Shown here: one piece after another, positions 40,953 through 49,128 of the stretch
Layout: each line of letters starts with the position of its first letter
Position numbering within the stretch: position 1 is the first letter of the stretch
From: Arthrobacter sp. KBS0702
Lineage (GTDB): Bacteria > Actinomycetota > Actinomycetes > Actinomycetales > Micrococcaceae
Assembly: GCF_005937985.2 (NCBI RefSeq)
Contig: NZ_CP042172.1
Coordinates: forward strand, 2,232,001-2,296,000
DNA: 64,000 nucleotides
Reading direction: 5' to 3'
Notes under the pieces: generated by a model
Database searches by the model: none
What the model saw: only the letters and a program-made list of their open reading frames with translations
What the model was told of the DNA's origin: nothing
Program-made: the position numbers and the translations under genes

Positions 40953-42674
40953 TCACCCGCAGTAGGCGCCGGTGGAGGCGCTGTGGACGAGCTTGGCGTA
41001 CTTGGCGAGCACACCCTTGGTGAACTTGGCCGGAAGCGGCTCCCAACCCACCTTGCGGGACTCCAACTCGGCCTCGTCGACCAGGAGGTCGAAGCTGCGG
41101 GCCGCGATGTCCACCCGGATCCGGTCGCCGTCCTTGACGAAGGCGATGGGACCACCGTCGACGGCTTCCGGGGCGACGTGGCCGATGCAGAGGCCCGTCG
41201 TGCCGCCGGAGAAGCGGCCGTCGGTCAGCAGCAGCACGTCCTTGCCCAGGCCCGCGCCCTTGATGGCACCGGTGATGGCGAGCATCTCCCGCATGCCGGG
41301 GCCGCCCTTGGGGCCCTCGTAGCGGATGACGACGACGTCGCCGGCCTTGATCTGGCCCTGGTCCAGCGCGTCCAGGGCACCCTGTTCGCGCTCGAAGACG
41401 CGGGCCGTGCCCTCGAAGACGTCGGCGTCGAAGCCGGCGCTCTTGACGACGGCGCCCTCGGGAGCCATCGTGCCGTGCAGGATCGTAATGCCGCCGGTCT
41501 TGTGGATCGGGTTGTCCATGGCGCGGAGGATCTTGCCGTCCAGGTCCGGCGGGTTGATCGCTTCGAGGTTCTCCGCGACGGTCTTGCCGGTGACGGTGAG
41601 GCAGTCGCCGTGCAGCAGGCCGGCGTCGAGCAGCGCGCGCATGATCACCGGGACGCCGCCGATCTTGTCGACGTCGGTCATGACGTAGCGGCCGAACGGT
41701 TTGAGGTCGCCGAGGTGCGGGATCTTGTCGCCGATCCGGTTGAAATCGTCCAGGGTCAGCTCGACCTCGGCCTCACGGGCGATGGCGAGCAGGTGCAGGA
41801 CCGCGTTGGTGGAGCCGCCAAAGGCCATGGTGACGGCGATGGCGTTCTCGAAAGCTTTTTTGGTCATGATGTCCCGGGCGGTGATGCCCTTGCGCAGCAG
41901 GTTGACCACGGCCTCGCCGGACTTGCGGGCAAAGTCGTCGCGGCGGCGGTCCGCGGAGGGCGGGGCGGCCGAGCCGGGCAGGGACATGCCCAGCGCTTCG
42001 CCGATGCAGGCCATCGTGTTGGCGGTGTACATGCCGCCGCAGGCTCCTTCGCCCGGGCAGATGGCCTTTTCGATCCGGGTCAGGTCTTCCATGCTCATCT
42101 TGCCCGCGGCGCAGGCACCCACGGCCTCGAAGGCGTCAATGAGGGTGACTTCCTTTTCGGAGCCGTCCTCCAGCTTGACCCAGCCGGGCATGATGGATCC
42201 GGCGTAGAGGAAGACACTCGCGAGGTCCAGGCGGGCGGCGGCCATGAGCATGCCGGGGAGCGACTTGTCACAGCCGGCCAGCAGCACAGAGCCATCGATC
42301 CGCTCGGCCTGCATGACGGTTTCGACGGAGTCGGCGATGACTTCGCGGGAGACCAGGGAGAAGTGCATTCCTTCGTGGCCCATGGAGATGCCGTCGGATA
42401 CGGAGATGGTGCCGAACTGCATCGGGAACCCGCCGCCGGCGTGCACGCCTTCCTTGGCGCCCTGGGCCAGCCGGTTCAGGGAGAGGTTGCAGGGAGTGAT
42501 TTCGTTCCACGAGCTCGCCACGCCGATCTGGGGCTTGGCGAAGTCGTCGTCGCCCATGCCGACCGCACGGAACATGCCGCGCGCCGGGGCCGCGTGGATT
42601 CCATCGGTGACGACCCGGCTGCGGGGCTTGATGTCCGGTGTGGTTGCTGTCGCTGTTTGGGTGTCCTCACTCAT
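40953..42674 (-). CDS. ilvD: Dihydroxy-acid dehydratase
   Basis: IlvD dehydrates dihydroxy acids to the keto acids transaminated by IlvE. The 573-residue Fe-S enzyme has [33 protein letters not shown] and the [16 protein letters not shown] segment, giving the three cluster-type cysteines, and late [20 protein letters not shown]. Length is normal. It is a single gene on the minus strand upstream of the ilvB leader, with its own upstream motif shared with ilvB. Confidence 0.97.
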   Translation of the reverse strand: MSEDTQTATATTPDIKPRSRVVTDGIHAAPARGMFRAVGMGDDDFAKPQIGVASSWNEITPCNLSLNRLAQGAKEGVHAGGGFPMQFGTISVSDGISMGHEGMHFSLVSREVIADSVETVMQAERIDGSVLLAGCDKSLPGMLMAAARLDLASVFLYAGSIMPGWVKLEDGSEKEVTLIDAFEAVGACAAGKMSMEDLTRIEKAICPGEGACGGMYTANTMACIGEALGMSLPGSAAPPSADRRRDDFARKSGEAVVNLLRKGITARDIMTKKAFENAIAVTMAFGGSTNAVLHLLAIAREAEVELTLDDFNRIGDKIPHLGDLKPFGRYVMTDVDKIGGVPVIMRALLDAGLLHGDCLTVTGKTVAENLEAINPPDLDGKILRAMDNPIHKTGGITILHGTMAPEGAVVKSAGFDADVFEGTARVFEREQGALDALDQGQIKAGDVVVIRYEGPKGGPGMREMLAITGAIKGAGLGKDVLLLTDGRFSGGTTGLCIGHVAPEAVDGGPIAFVKDGDRIRVDIAARSFDLLVDEAELESRKVGWEPLPAKFTKGVLAKYAKLVHSASTGAYCG

Positions 42675-42768
42675 GGGTGAAAGTCTAGGGCTCCGGCGCG
42701 GGCAGCAACGAGCCGTAATGGCTCATTAAGCGCAAAACCGGGAATATTTCGTCCGGATGGTGGACGCT

Positions 42769-42785
42769 TGTCTCATTCCGTGGAC
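42769..42785 (-). promoter_or_regulatory. ilvD upstream motif shared with ilvB
   Basis: TGTCTCA-4-GTGGAC (GTCCAC-4-TGAGACA on the minus strand) matches the element at 40779-40795 in 13 of 13 fixed positions. It lies about 95-110 bases upstream of the ilvD start. The recurrence upstream of two genes in the same pathway suggests a regulator site. Confidence 0.5.
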
Positions 42786-42813
42786 GTCCCGGCCGTGCGG
42801 CACCGAGCACGGT

Positions 42814-43752
42814 TCAGATGCTGTGGGCCGTGTCACGCAGCTCGGGGGCCTCTGCGACGGCCCGGGCCTCTGCCTTGAGCATTGCGAGAACCTGCCGGAT
42901 GGTGGTCCGGGCGGCGGCCTCGGGACGGGCCAGGGCTACGATGCTTCGGCTGGCCTTGACACCGCGGAGCGGGCGGAGCACGAACCCCTTGCCCTGGTTC
43001 TTCAGGGCGGTGTACCGCGGGAGCAGGCTGAGCCCGTGCCCGGCGCTGACCAGTGCCTCCAGGACGCGGAGGTCCGGGAACAGCTGGGCCCGCAGGGCCG
43101 GGGAATCGGCCTGCGTTTCAATCTGGCGCAGCACGGTGTCAAAGGGGAAGCCGTCAGGCACCCCCATCCAGGGGAACCCGACCACGTCTTCGGCGCTTAG
43201 CGTCGCCTTGCCGGCCAGGGCGTGGCCCGCCGGTACGGCCACGTCCAGCGGCTCGTCCAGCAGGGGGACCACCTGGAGGCCCTGGCGGGCGAACACTTCG
43301 GGCCCGTCGACGCTGTGCGCCAGGACGATGTCATAGTCGGCGGCCAGGGCGGCGAAACCGGCCACGCCGGGATCCTCGAAGTGTGCTTCGAAGCGGAGAC
43401 CGTCGATCTCCTTCACCCGGTGCAACAGCCCGGGCAGGAACATCTCCGCGGCGCTCGGAAAGAACGCCGCCGTAATCCGGGTCTGCCAGCCGAGCCGGTA
43501 GGTGTCGATGGTGGCCTCGGCGCGGGCCATGGCGGTGGACACCTCCGCCGCCGCTCCCGCCATGGCCAGCCCCGCCTCGGTCAGTCGCACTCCCCTGCCT
43601 GACTTCTCGACAAGGACGACGCCGAGTTCCTCCTGCAGGGTCTTGAGCTGCTGCGAGACCGCCGACGGGGTCACCCGCAGGGCCTCGGCAGTGGCCCCTA
43701 CAGTGCCGCGGTCCGCCAGTTCGCGAAGAATCCGCAGTCGCTTGAAGTCCAT
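42814..43752 (-). CDS. LysR-family transcriptional regulator
   Basis: A 312-residue LysR protein: helix-turn-helix at the N-terminus (RILRELADRGTVGATAEALRVTPSAVSQQLKTL) and a periplasmic-binding-like effector domain. No effector is evident. It lies upstream of ilvD on the same strand (139-base gap) and divergent from the sunset-domain gene (105-base gap), so either could be a target; LysR proteins often act on the divergent gene. Confidence 0.9.
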   Translation of the reverse strand: MDFKRLRILRELADRGTVGATAEALRVTPSAVSQQLKTLQEELGVVLVEKSGRGVRLTEAGLAMAGAAAEVSTAMARAEATIDTYRLGWQTRITAAFFPSAAEMFLPGLLHRVKEIDGLRFEAHFEDPGVAGFAALAADYDIVLAHSVDGPEVFARQGLQVVPLLDEPLDVAVPAGHALAGKATLSAEDVVGFPWMGVPDGFPFDTVLRQIETQADSPALRAQLFPDLRVLEALVSAGHGLSLLPRYTALKNQGKGFVLRPLRGVKASRSIVALARPEAAARTTIRQVLAMLKAEARAVAEAPELRDTAHSI

Positions 43753-43857
43753 GCTGCGAGGCTACACGCGGCGGGTCCGGAACGCTGGACAGCCGCGTCG
43801 GGCCGGACGTAACGTCAAGCAACGGCAACCCTGCCGCCTGGACAGAAGGATTCGGCC

Positions 43858-44769
43858 ATGGATTGGATTATCTGGCTCATCGTCATCGTGGTGATTGTCG
43901 GCGTCGTGTGGTGGCTGTTGAACCGCAACAGTTCCCGCAGCACGGCCGGAACTTCGACGTCCACGGGGGCCGGATCCGCCGCCGCACCGCAGGCGGCCCC
44001 GGGCCGGGGAGGCCACGACGGCGCCCTCTCCGGCGGGACCGCCGCCGCATCGGCTTCCGCGGCCGCCACCACGGGAATACCGTCCGCCGCAGGTTTCAGC
44101 AACGCCGAGCCGGAGCCGCCGACGACCGCCGACGACACCGCCGCGGCAGCGGGCGCCCCCGCAGCCACCGCGCCGGCGAAGAGCGCGCCGGCGGAGAGCG
44201 CGGTGCCGGAGAGCGGCCGCACGCAGGGTGTCGGCGCTGAGGCCGGCGCGGCAGACAATGCGGACTGGGAGACGCAGTGGTCCGAAACGCCGCCGGCCGA
44301 GGCGCACACCGCAACGCACCACGACCTTCCGCACCACGACCTTTCCCACGGGGCCCACACCACGCAGACTCCGCCGCAGGCCGCCGACCACGCCCCGGTC
44401 CACCACCCTGAATACACCGAGCCGCACGCCCCTACGCTTCCCGGCGCGGAATCCGCGGCGGCCGAGGCTGCCGACCTGGAGACGGCGCAGGTGACGTCCT
44501 CGGCCGCGGCCTCCGAGGGTTCGGCGAGCCACACCGCCCCGCCGGCCGGGCACCTGGCGGTGGAGGAACCCTACGGCGAGGGGTCCGCGGCCCCGGCCCC
44601 CGATGGCAGCGGACCGGAGGGGTTCACCGTCAAGGGCAACGCCTCGTCGATGATCTACCACGACGAGACCAGCCCCTCCTACGAGGAAACCCGCGCCGAG
44701 GTCTGGTTCTTATCCGCGGCCCACGCCGAAGCGGCGGGCTTCCGGCCGCCGCGCCGCTCCCGGGCGTAG
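43858..44769 (+). CDS. Membrane-anchored sunset-domain protein
   Basis: A 303-residue protein with one N-terminal membrane helix (MDWIIWLIVIVVIVGVVWWL), then a long Ala/Pro/Glu/Gly-rich linker of about 220 residues with a His-rich stretch near 140-180. A C-terminal sunset domain follows, with GNASSMIYHDETSPSYEETRAEVWF, Ser, Tyr and Trp positions kept. The domain is common in Actinobacteria and its function is not known. The orientation predicts the tail in the cytosol or outside depending on the helix; this is not resolved. The next gene starts 3 bases after its stop, so the two are probably co-expressed. Confidence 0.8.
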   Translation: MDWIIWLIVIVVIVGVVWWLLNRNSSRSTAGTSTSTGAGSAAAPQAAPGRGGHDGALSGGTAAASASAAATTGIPSAAGFSNAEPEPPTTADDTAAAAGAPAATAPAKSAPAESAVPESGRTQGVGAEAGAADNADWETQWSETPPAEAHTATHHDLPHHDLSHGAHTTQTPPQAADHAPVHHPEYTEPHAPTLPGAESAAAEAADLETAQVTSSAAASEGSASHTAPPAGHLAVEEPYGEGSAAPAPDGSGPEGFTVKGNASSMIYHDETSPSYEETRAEVWFLSAAHAEAAGFRPPRRSRA

Positions 44770-44772
44770 CCC

Positions 44773-45921
44773 GTGCCGCGGCCGTCGCCGCTCCGGGCCG
44801 TCCTGGCGGCGGCTGCGGTGGCCCTCACGACGTCCGCCTGCACCGGCAGCCCCACCGCTCCCCCGGCTCCCAGCCAGCCCGCCACCAGCCAGGCCGCCGG
44901 CAGCCCGACCATCACAGGCCCGAACGTCCCACGCCAAGGGACGCCGCAGGTGGTCGGTCGCATCGACGCCGGACTGGCGCTGCCATGGTCCCTCGTCTTC
45001 CTGCCGGACGGCAGCGCCGTGATCTCGGAGCGGGACAGCGCGCTGCTGAAGGTCCTGCCGCCCGGCGGCCAGGGCGCACCGGCCACCATCGCCCCCGCAA
45101 CCATCGGCAAGGTGCCCGACGTCGTCCCCGGCGGCGAAGGCGGCTTGCTCGGGCTGGCGCTGTCGCCGGACTTCGCGGCAGACCGGTACCTGTACGCCTA
45201 CTTCACCGCCCAGGGAGACAACCGGATTGCCCGCTTCCGGCTTGAGGGCACCGGTGCACAGCTGGGACTGCGGGCCGCCGAAGTGATCTTCAGCGGGATC
45301 CCCAAGGCCTCAACGCACAACGGCGGCCGCATACGCTTCGGCCCCGACGGCTATCTCTACGTCGGCACCGGCGACTCCCAACGCCGTGACCAGCCGCAGG
45401 ACCGGAATGCCCTGGGTGGCAAGATCCTCCGCCTCACCCCCGACGGCAAACCTGCCCCGGGCAACCCCTTCGGCGACAACCCCGTTTACAGCCTTGGGCG
45501 CCGCAACGTCCAGGGTCTCGACTGGGACAGCGCGGGGCGGCTCTGGGCGAGCGAGTTTGGTCCGGACGTTGACGACGAGCTGAACCTGATCGTCCCGGGT
45601 GGCAACTACGGCTGGCCCGAGGTCACCGGCGCGCCGCACCGCGGGGGTTACCTGGACGCCAAAGTGGTCTGGCCCTCGACGGCGTCGTCCTCTCCGAGCG
45701 GCCTCGAAATAGTTGGCGACACGGCCTATCTGGGGGCGCTTCGTGGCCAGCGGCTTTGGGCCGTCCCCTTGCGGGGCGAGTTTGCCGGGGATCCTGTGGC
45801 CTATTTCACAGGCGAGTACGGTCGAATCCGCGACGTTTCACTGGCCCCTGACGGCCGCCTCTGGGCCCTCAGCAACGGCCAAAACCCTGATTTTGTGCTG
45901 GTTTTGAGCCTCAGTGGCTAG
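44773..45921 (+). CDS. PQQ-type sugar dehydrogenase lipoprotein
   Basis: A 382-residue secreted six-bladed beta-propeller of the glucose/sorbosone dehydrogenase family. The lipobox TSAC (residues about 20-23) ends a signal peptide. Family motifs include ALPWSLVFLPDG, EGGLLGLALSPDF, STHNGGRIRFGPDGYLYVGTGDS with the catalytic-His region, and YSLGRRNVQGLDWD. Members oxidise aldose sugars with PQQ; no PQQ synthesis genes are in the window. The GTG start is 3 bases after the sunset gene. Confidence 0.88.
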   Translation: MPRPSPLRAVLAAAAVALTTSACTGSPTAPPAPSQPATSQAAGSPTITGPNVPRQGTPQVVGRIDAGLALPWSLVFLPDGSAVISERDSALLKVLPPGGQGAPATIAPATIGKVPDVVPGGEGGLLGLALSPDFAADRYLYAYFTAQGDNRIARFRLEGTGAQLGLRAAEVIFSGIPKASTHNGGRIRFGPDGYLYVGTGDSQRRDQPQDRNALGGKILRLTPDGKPAPGNPFGDNPVYSLGRRNVQGLDWDSAGRLWASEFGPDVDDELNLIVPGGNYGWPEVTGAPHRGGYLDAKVVWPSTASSSPSGLEIVGDTAYLGALRGQRLWAVPLRGEFAGDPVAYFTGEYGRIRDVSLAPDGRLWALSNGQNPDFVLVLSLSG

Positions 45922-46039
45922 CCCCACCCAAGGGTGCACGCCCCGATTTCACACTGCATCAAAACTCGTGTAGAGTTTCATGTCGTTGCGGAGAACACCG
46001 CGGGAAATAAAAAGCCCGAGGGGAACGAAAACAACAGTT

Positions 46040-46112
46040 GCACCTCTAGCTCAACTGGCAGAGCAATTGACTCTTAATCAATGGGTTCCGGGTTCGAGTC
46101 CCGGGGGGTGCA
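46040..46112 (+). tRNA. tRNA-Lys (CTT)
   Basis: A 73-base cloverleaf: acceptor GCACCTC pairs with GGGGTGC (one T-G wobble), T-loop GGTTCGAGTCC, anticodon CTT in the GACTCTTAATC loop. CCA is encoded immediately after (46113-46115). A terminator follows. Confidence 0.95.
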
Positions 46113-46120
46113 CCACAGAG

Positions 46121-46166
46121 AAAACCCCGTCCTGACTGGCTGCAAAGCGAGCAGGGCGGGGTTTTT
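46121..46166 (+). terminator. Terminator of tRNA-Lys
   Basis: AAACCCCGTCCTG pairs with CAGGGCGGGGTTT (one mismatch) and a T-run follows on the plus strand. Confidence 0.85.
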
Positions 46167-46201
46167 CGTTGCCCGACCCAAGTCGCCGCGCCTGATGGGC
46201 G

Positions 46202-46259
46202 CGAACGTACACTTGGGGCCCGGCTTTTGCCTCCGAGATGGGCCCCAAGTGTACGTTCG
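46202..46259. repeat. Perfect 20-bp inverted repeat
   Basis: Two 20-base arms (46202-46221 and 46240-46259), starting CGAACGTACACTTGGGG, are exactly complementary around an 18-base spacer. It lies between the tRNA-Lys terminator and the end of a convergent secreted-protein gene. There is no T-run. It could be an additional terminator, a repeated palindromic element or a protein-binding site; the arms have no resemblance to the neighbouring terminators. Confidence 0.8.
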
Positions 46260-46310
46260 GGCGTTGACATTGAAGGATCCGGGTGAGGGGCGGCCCGAGG
46301 CGCCGTCGGC

Positions 46311-46853
46311 TTAGGGCAGCCGGTCGTGGCGCCGGTTGAGTCCCAGGGCAGCAGAGGCAGTTAGCAGTAGCCCGCCTATGGCCAGCAGGACGGCTCCAGC
46401 CGTTGTTTCGGCCCCTGCCGCCCGCGGGCCGGTGACGGCGTCGGCCGTCTGCTCAGCCGGAAGAGCCGGGGGCACGGGCGTCGCCGTCGTCGTAACGGTG
46501 GAGGACGGCGCGGGGCGCGGCGCCGAATCGGCGGCGGGTGCGGCGGACGACGCCGGAACCGCGGCCGGAGCCGACGAGGTCTCAGGGGCGCTCGGGACGG
46601 GTGCCGGGGGAATTGCGGGTGCTGGCGCCGCCGGAGGGGCTGATGGTGCTGGTAGGGCCGTCCGTGACGGCTTTGGGGTGCTGGACGGCTTCGGGGTCGG
46701 TGTGGCCGGCGACTGGCACAGGCCCAACGGATCCACCACCACCGGACCGCAGGTCTCCGCGGCGGCAGGAGCCGCGACAGCGAGGGCGGCCAGGGCGAGG
46801 GCGGTCAGGGCCGTGCCGACTATGGCACTCCTACGCGTTCTCATCCTAGACAT
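46311..46853 (-). CDS. Secreted Ala/Pro-rich protein with C-terminal membrane helix
   Basis: A 180-residue protein: basic N-terminus and signal peptide ending near AAAETC, a single short Cys-containing segment (ETCGPVVVDPLGLCQSP), then about 100 residues of Ala, Pro, Ser and Thr, a C-terminal hydrophobic helix (TTAGAVLLAIGGLLLTASAALGL) and the basic tail NRRHDRLP. This resembles a cell-wall anchored protein, but no LPXTG is present. ATG at 46853 or 46844 are both possible. No known family recognised. Confidence 0.65.
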   Translation of the reverse strand: MSRMRTRRSAIVGTALTALALAALAVAAPAAAETCGPVVVDPLGLCQSPATPTPKPSSTPKPSRTALPAPSAPPAAPAPAIPPAPVPSAPETSSAPAAVPASSAAPAADSAPRPAPSSTVTTTATPVPPALPAEQTADAVTGPRAAGAETTAGAVLLAIGGLLLTASAALGLNRRHDRLP

Positions 46854-46924
46854 CCTACGTTCCGCCGCGGGTGGGCCCGGGGATATCGACCGATTTCGGC
46901 CGGCAGCACCGCGGATCGCCCCCC

Positions 46925-47059
46925 CTAGCGGTGGCCGGCGGCCGCCAGCTGAAAGTGGATGGGAAGCGCAAGCTGGAGCGGGGCGGCCCCGACGGGCTCA
47001 TCGAGCAGCTCGTTGATCGAGGTCTGCCCATCCAGTTCGGGTGGCGGCGCCGTTTCCAT
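46925..47059 (-). CDS. Hypothetical 44-residue protein
   Basis: A short ORF with ATG at 47059 and TAG at 46925-46927. It starts METAPPPELDGQTSINELLD and ends with ALPIHFQLAAAGHR. It has an amphipathic, acidic composition unlike the Arg-rich products of the overlapping frames, which is why I list it. I see no strong ribosome-binding site and no known family. It lies between the secreted-protein gene and a small membrane protein gene on the same strand. Confidence 0.35.
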   Translation of the reverse strand: METAPPPELDGQTSINELLDEPVGAAPLQLALPIHFQLAAAGHR

Positions 47060-47112
47060 AGGAAAACCTTATGCGAGCCCGGCCCCGGGCACCGGGCATG
47101 ACACGGAAAGCC

Positions 47113-47469
47113 TCAGCCCTGCCGCGCGAGGCGCGCGTCGCGCCGCCGCGCCAACACCGGACGGGCGGCGTGCCACCCGGCCCAGCCAGCAACTCCGACG
47201 GCGGTCAGCACCAGCGGCGCGACGCCCACCACACCCCAGGCGCTGGCTACGAAGAGGGAGGTCGTGGATCCATCCGGCATGGTGTAACGGCATTCCACTC
47301 CGAGCGGCACCAGGTGATGCTTGCTCCAGAGACCGCTCTCGGGTGTGTGGATGGTTCCGGGCGGCAGCTCCCGGTAGCAGATTTGGCCTTGGCCGCCGTG
47401 CCGCATGGTGATGGCGTTGTGGCCCAGCGCAACGAAGAAATACCAGCCCACGCAGAGGGCGGCGATCAC
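47113..47469 (-). CDS. Small membrane protein, unknown
   Basis: A 118-residue protein with an N-terminal helix (VIAALCVGWYFFVALG), a central extracytoplasmic part with two Cys (ICYRELPPG, VECRYTMPDG) that could form a disulfide, a second helix (ASAWGVVGVAPLVLTAVGVAGWAGW) and a basic tail. The GTG at 47469 is the first usable start; the reading frame stays open further up but offers no start codon before marR. It lies 49 bases downstream of marR. Function unknown. Confidence 0.6.
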   Translation of the reverse strand: MIAALCVGWYFFVALGHNAITMRHGGQGQICYRELPPGTIHTPESGLWSKHHLVPLGVECRYTMPDGSTTSLFVASAWGVVGVAPLVLTAVGVAGWAGWHAARPVLARRRDARLARQG

Positions 47470-47518
47470 CGTGAGGGTGATGATTCGGCGGCGTAAGGCT
47501 CCCCCGGATCCCGGGGGC

Positions 47519-48007
47519 CTAGTTGACGTGGTTCGCCTCGGCGGGGACCGCCGGCTCCACGATCACGAGGGTCGTGGCCTCCGTCGTGGATATCCGGTTG
47601 GCCAGTTCGCGGACCACGGACTGCAGTTCGTGCCGCAGCGAATCGGGGTCGATCGACGCGGCGGCAAGGACTGAGCGTTCCATGTCCGCGGCGGCCGCCA
47701 CGGCCTCGCGTCCGCGGTCGGTCAGCGTCACCACATGACTGCGGCGGTCGGAGGCGCTACGCTCCCGGGAGATGTGGCCGTGGGCTTCGAGCCGGCTCAA
47801 CGTCTTCCCCATGGTCTGGGCCTGGACCCGGACGAGTTGCGCCAGTTGGGCCTGGGTCATAGGTCCCTGGGCAGAGAGCACTTCCATCGCGATCACACCG
47901 GCGTGGGTCAAGCCGATGGCCCCGAGCTTCTCGTTCCAAGCGTGTTCTACAAGGCGTGCTGCCGTTGACAATAGGCGGCCAGTGGGCCAGCGATCCATAT
48001 CAGGCAT
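47519..48007 (-). CDS. MarR-family transcriptional regulator
   Basis: A 162-residue winged-helix protein with MTQAQLAQLVRVQAQTMGKTLSRLEAHGHISRER, the MarR recognition helix and wing with DRRSHVVTLTDRG. No Cys is present, so a thiol-based oxidant switch is unlikely. It is divergent from the peroxiredoxin gene with 86 bases between and upstream of the small membrane protein, either of which could be its target. The ATG at 48007 lacks a clear ribosome-binding site; a Met three codons in is an alternative. Confidence 0.88.
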   Translation of the reverse strand: MPDMDRWPTGRLLSTAARLVEHAWNEKLGAIGLTHAGVIAMEVLSAQGPMTQAQLAQLVRVQAQTMGKTLSRLEAHGHISRERSASDRRSHVVTLTDRGREAVAAAADMERSVLAAASIDPDSLRHELQSVVRELANRISTTEATTLVIVEPAVPAEANHVN

Positions 48008-48093
48008 ACCAAAGAGTATAACGACTGTACGATTCGCCGCCCGCCCCCGCGCTCACTAGGCTGGAAATCCGCAAATCTGTCAAGGAGAACACC

Positions 48094-48567
48094 ATGCCTG
48101 AACGACTCGCCCCCGGGGACGACGCACCCGACTTCCGACTCCAAGACTCGGGCGGAAGCGACGTCGGCCTGCAGGACTTCCGCGGCAAGAAAACGGTTGT
48201 CTACTTCTACCCCGCGGCCGCCACGCCGGGGTGCACCAAGCAGGCCTGCGACTTCCGCGACTCGCTCGCCACCCTCCAGGGGGCAGGCTACGAGGTGGTG
48301 GGCATCTCCCCCGACCCCGTAGAGAAGCTCGCCCGCTTCGCGGCGGCCGAGGGGCTCAGCTTCCCGTTGCTCTCCGATCCCGACCACACCGTGGCCGAGG
48401 CGTATGGGGCGTGGGGCGAGAAAAAGAACTATGGCCGCAGTTACGAGGGGCTTATCCGTTCCACCGTGGTGGTTGGTCCCGACGGCAAGGTCATGCTGGC
48501 CCAGTACAACGTGCGCGCCACCGGCCACGTCGCCAAGTTGCGCCGCGACCTGAAACTCGACGTCTAG
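48094..48567 (+). CDS. bcp: Thiol peroxidase of the Bcp/PrxQ family
   Basis: A 157-residue 1-Cys/atypical 2-Cys peroxiredoxin that reduces hydroperoxides with thioredoxin. Peroxidatic Cys47 lies in YPAAATPGCTKQACDFRD and a resolving Cys52 five residues later, as in PrxQ. Length is normal. The ATG at 48094 has AAGGAGA six bases upstream. It is a single gene divergent from marR. The thioredoxin reductase gene at 51.7 kb could supply electrons. Confidence 0.94.
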   Translation: MPERLAPGDDAPDFRLQDSGGSDVGLQDFRGKKTVVYFYPAAATPGCTKQACDFRDSLATLQGAGYEVVGISPDPVEKLARFAAAEGLSFPLLSDPDHTVAEAYGAWGEKKNYGRSYEGLIRSTVVVGPDGKVMLAQYNVRATGHVAKLRRDLKLDV

Positions 48568-48693
48568 ACGGCAGCCCCGCCAGCCCCGCCAGCCGCGTCC
48601 CGCGGGAACGGGCCCCGCACTGCGGAGCCGAATGTAGAATAATCTCTGGCATCCGTCGTCGGGTCCCCCGGGACTCCCGGACGACGGCGCCGC

Positions 48694-48775
48694 GCGCGAG
48701 TGGTGAAATTGGCAGACACGCAGGATTTAGGTTCCTGTGCCTTCGGGCGTGGGGGTTCAAGTCCCCCCTTGCGCA
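48694..48775 (+). tRNA. tRNA-Leu (TAG)
   Basis: An 82-base class II tRNA with long variable arm (TGCCTTCGGGCG): acceptor GCGCGAG pairs with CTTGCGC (one G-U), T-loop GGTTCAAGTCC, anticodon TAG in the GATTTAGGT loop. It decodes CUA and probably CUG by wobble. No CCA encoded. Confidence 0.94.
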
Positions 48776-48779
48776 CCTT

Positions 48780-48807
48780 GGAACCCCGGTCTTCGGACCG
48801 GGGTTCC
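48780..48807 (+). terminator. Terminator of tRNA-Leu
   Basis: A perfect 12-bp stem with a TTCG tetraloop, four bases after the tRNA. It is followed by TCCGTTATT on the plus strand, and also lies 5 bases past the end of the convergent small gene at 48812. Confidence 0.85.
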
Positions 48808-48811
48808 TCCG

Positions 48812-49051
48812 TTATTGCGAGCGGTCGGGGTGCTGAGCCAGCAGGGCTTCGATGTCCTTGGCGGTGGCGTCCAATCTGGCGATCGTGTCCCGTTGGATCG
48901 ACCGCAGGTATTCGGCATCGGACTCGCCATCCTGCACCCAATCCTCGTCGCCCGGTGATTCCATCGCCTGCCGCGTGTTGGCGGTGGCCGTCCTGATGTT
49001 TTCCAGCATGGCAAGCAGCCGGGCCTCGGTGGTGGGGGTCTCGGCACTCAT
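48812..49051 (-). CDS. Hypothetical 79-residue protein
   Basis: A small acidic, helical protein without signal or membrane segment: MSAETPTTEARLLAMLENIR, then a polar middle and a helical C-terminus (IARLDATAKDIEALLAQH). The Leu spacing suggests amphipathic helices. The ATG at 49051 follows GGAGGG by six bases, a strong ribosome-binding site. No family recognised. Confidence 0.7.
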   Translation of the reverse strand: MSAETPTTEARLLAMLENIRTATANTRQAMESPGDEDWVQDGESDAEYLRSIQRDTIARLDATAKDIEALLAQHPDRSQ

Positions 49052-49128
49052 GGCGCCCTCCTTGGTTGCAGTCGCGTCGACAGCTGACAGGCCCTACTTT
49101 CGACGCCGACGTGTTGGCAGCACAAGAA

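Noticed and set aside
47113..48007. Redox-sensing MarR (OhrR-type) controlling bcp
   Set aside because: The MarR protein has no Cys, so a thiol switch of the OhrR kind is not supported; divergent control of bcp remains possible by other means.
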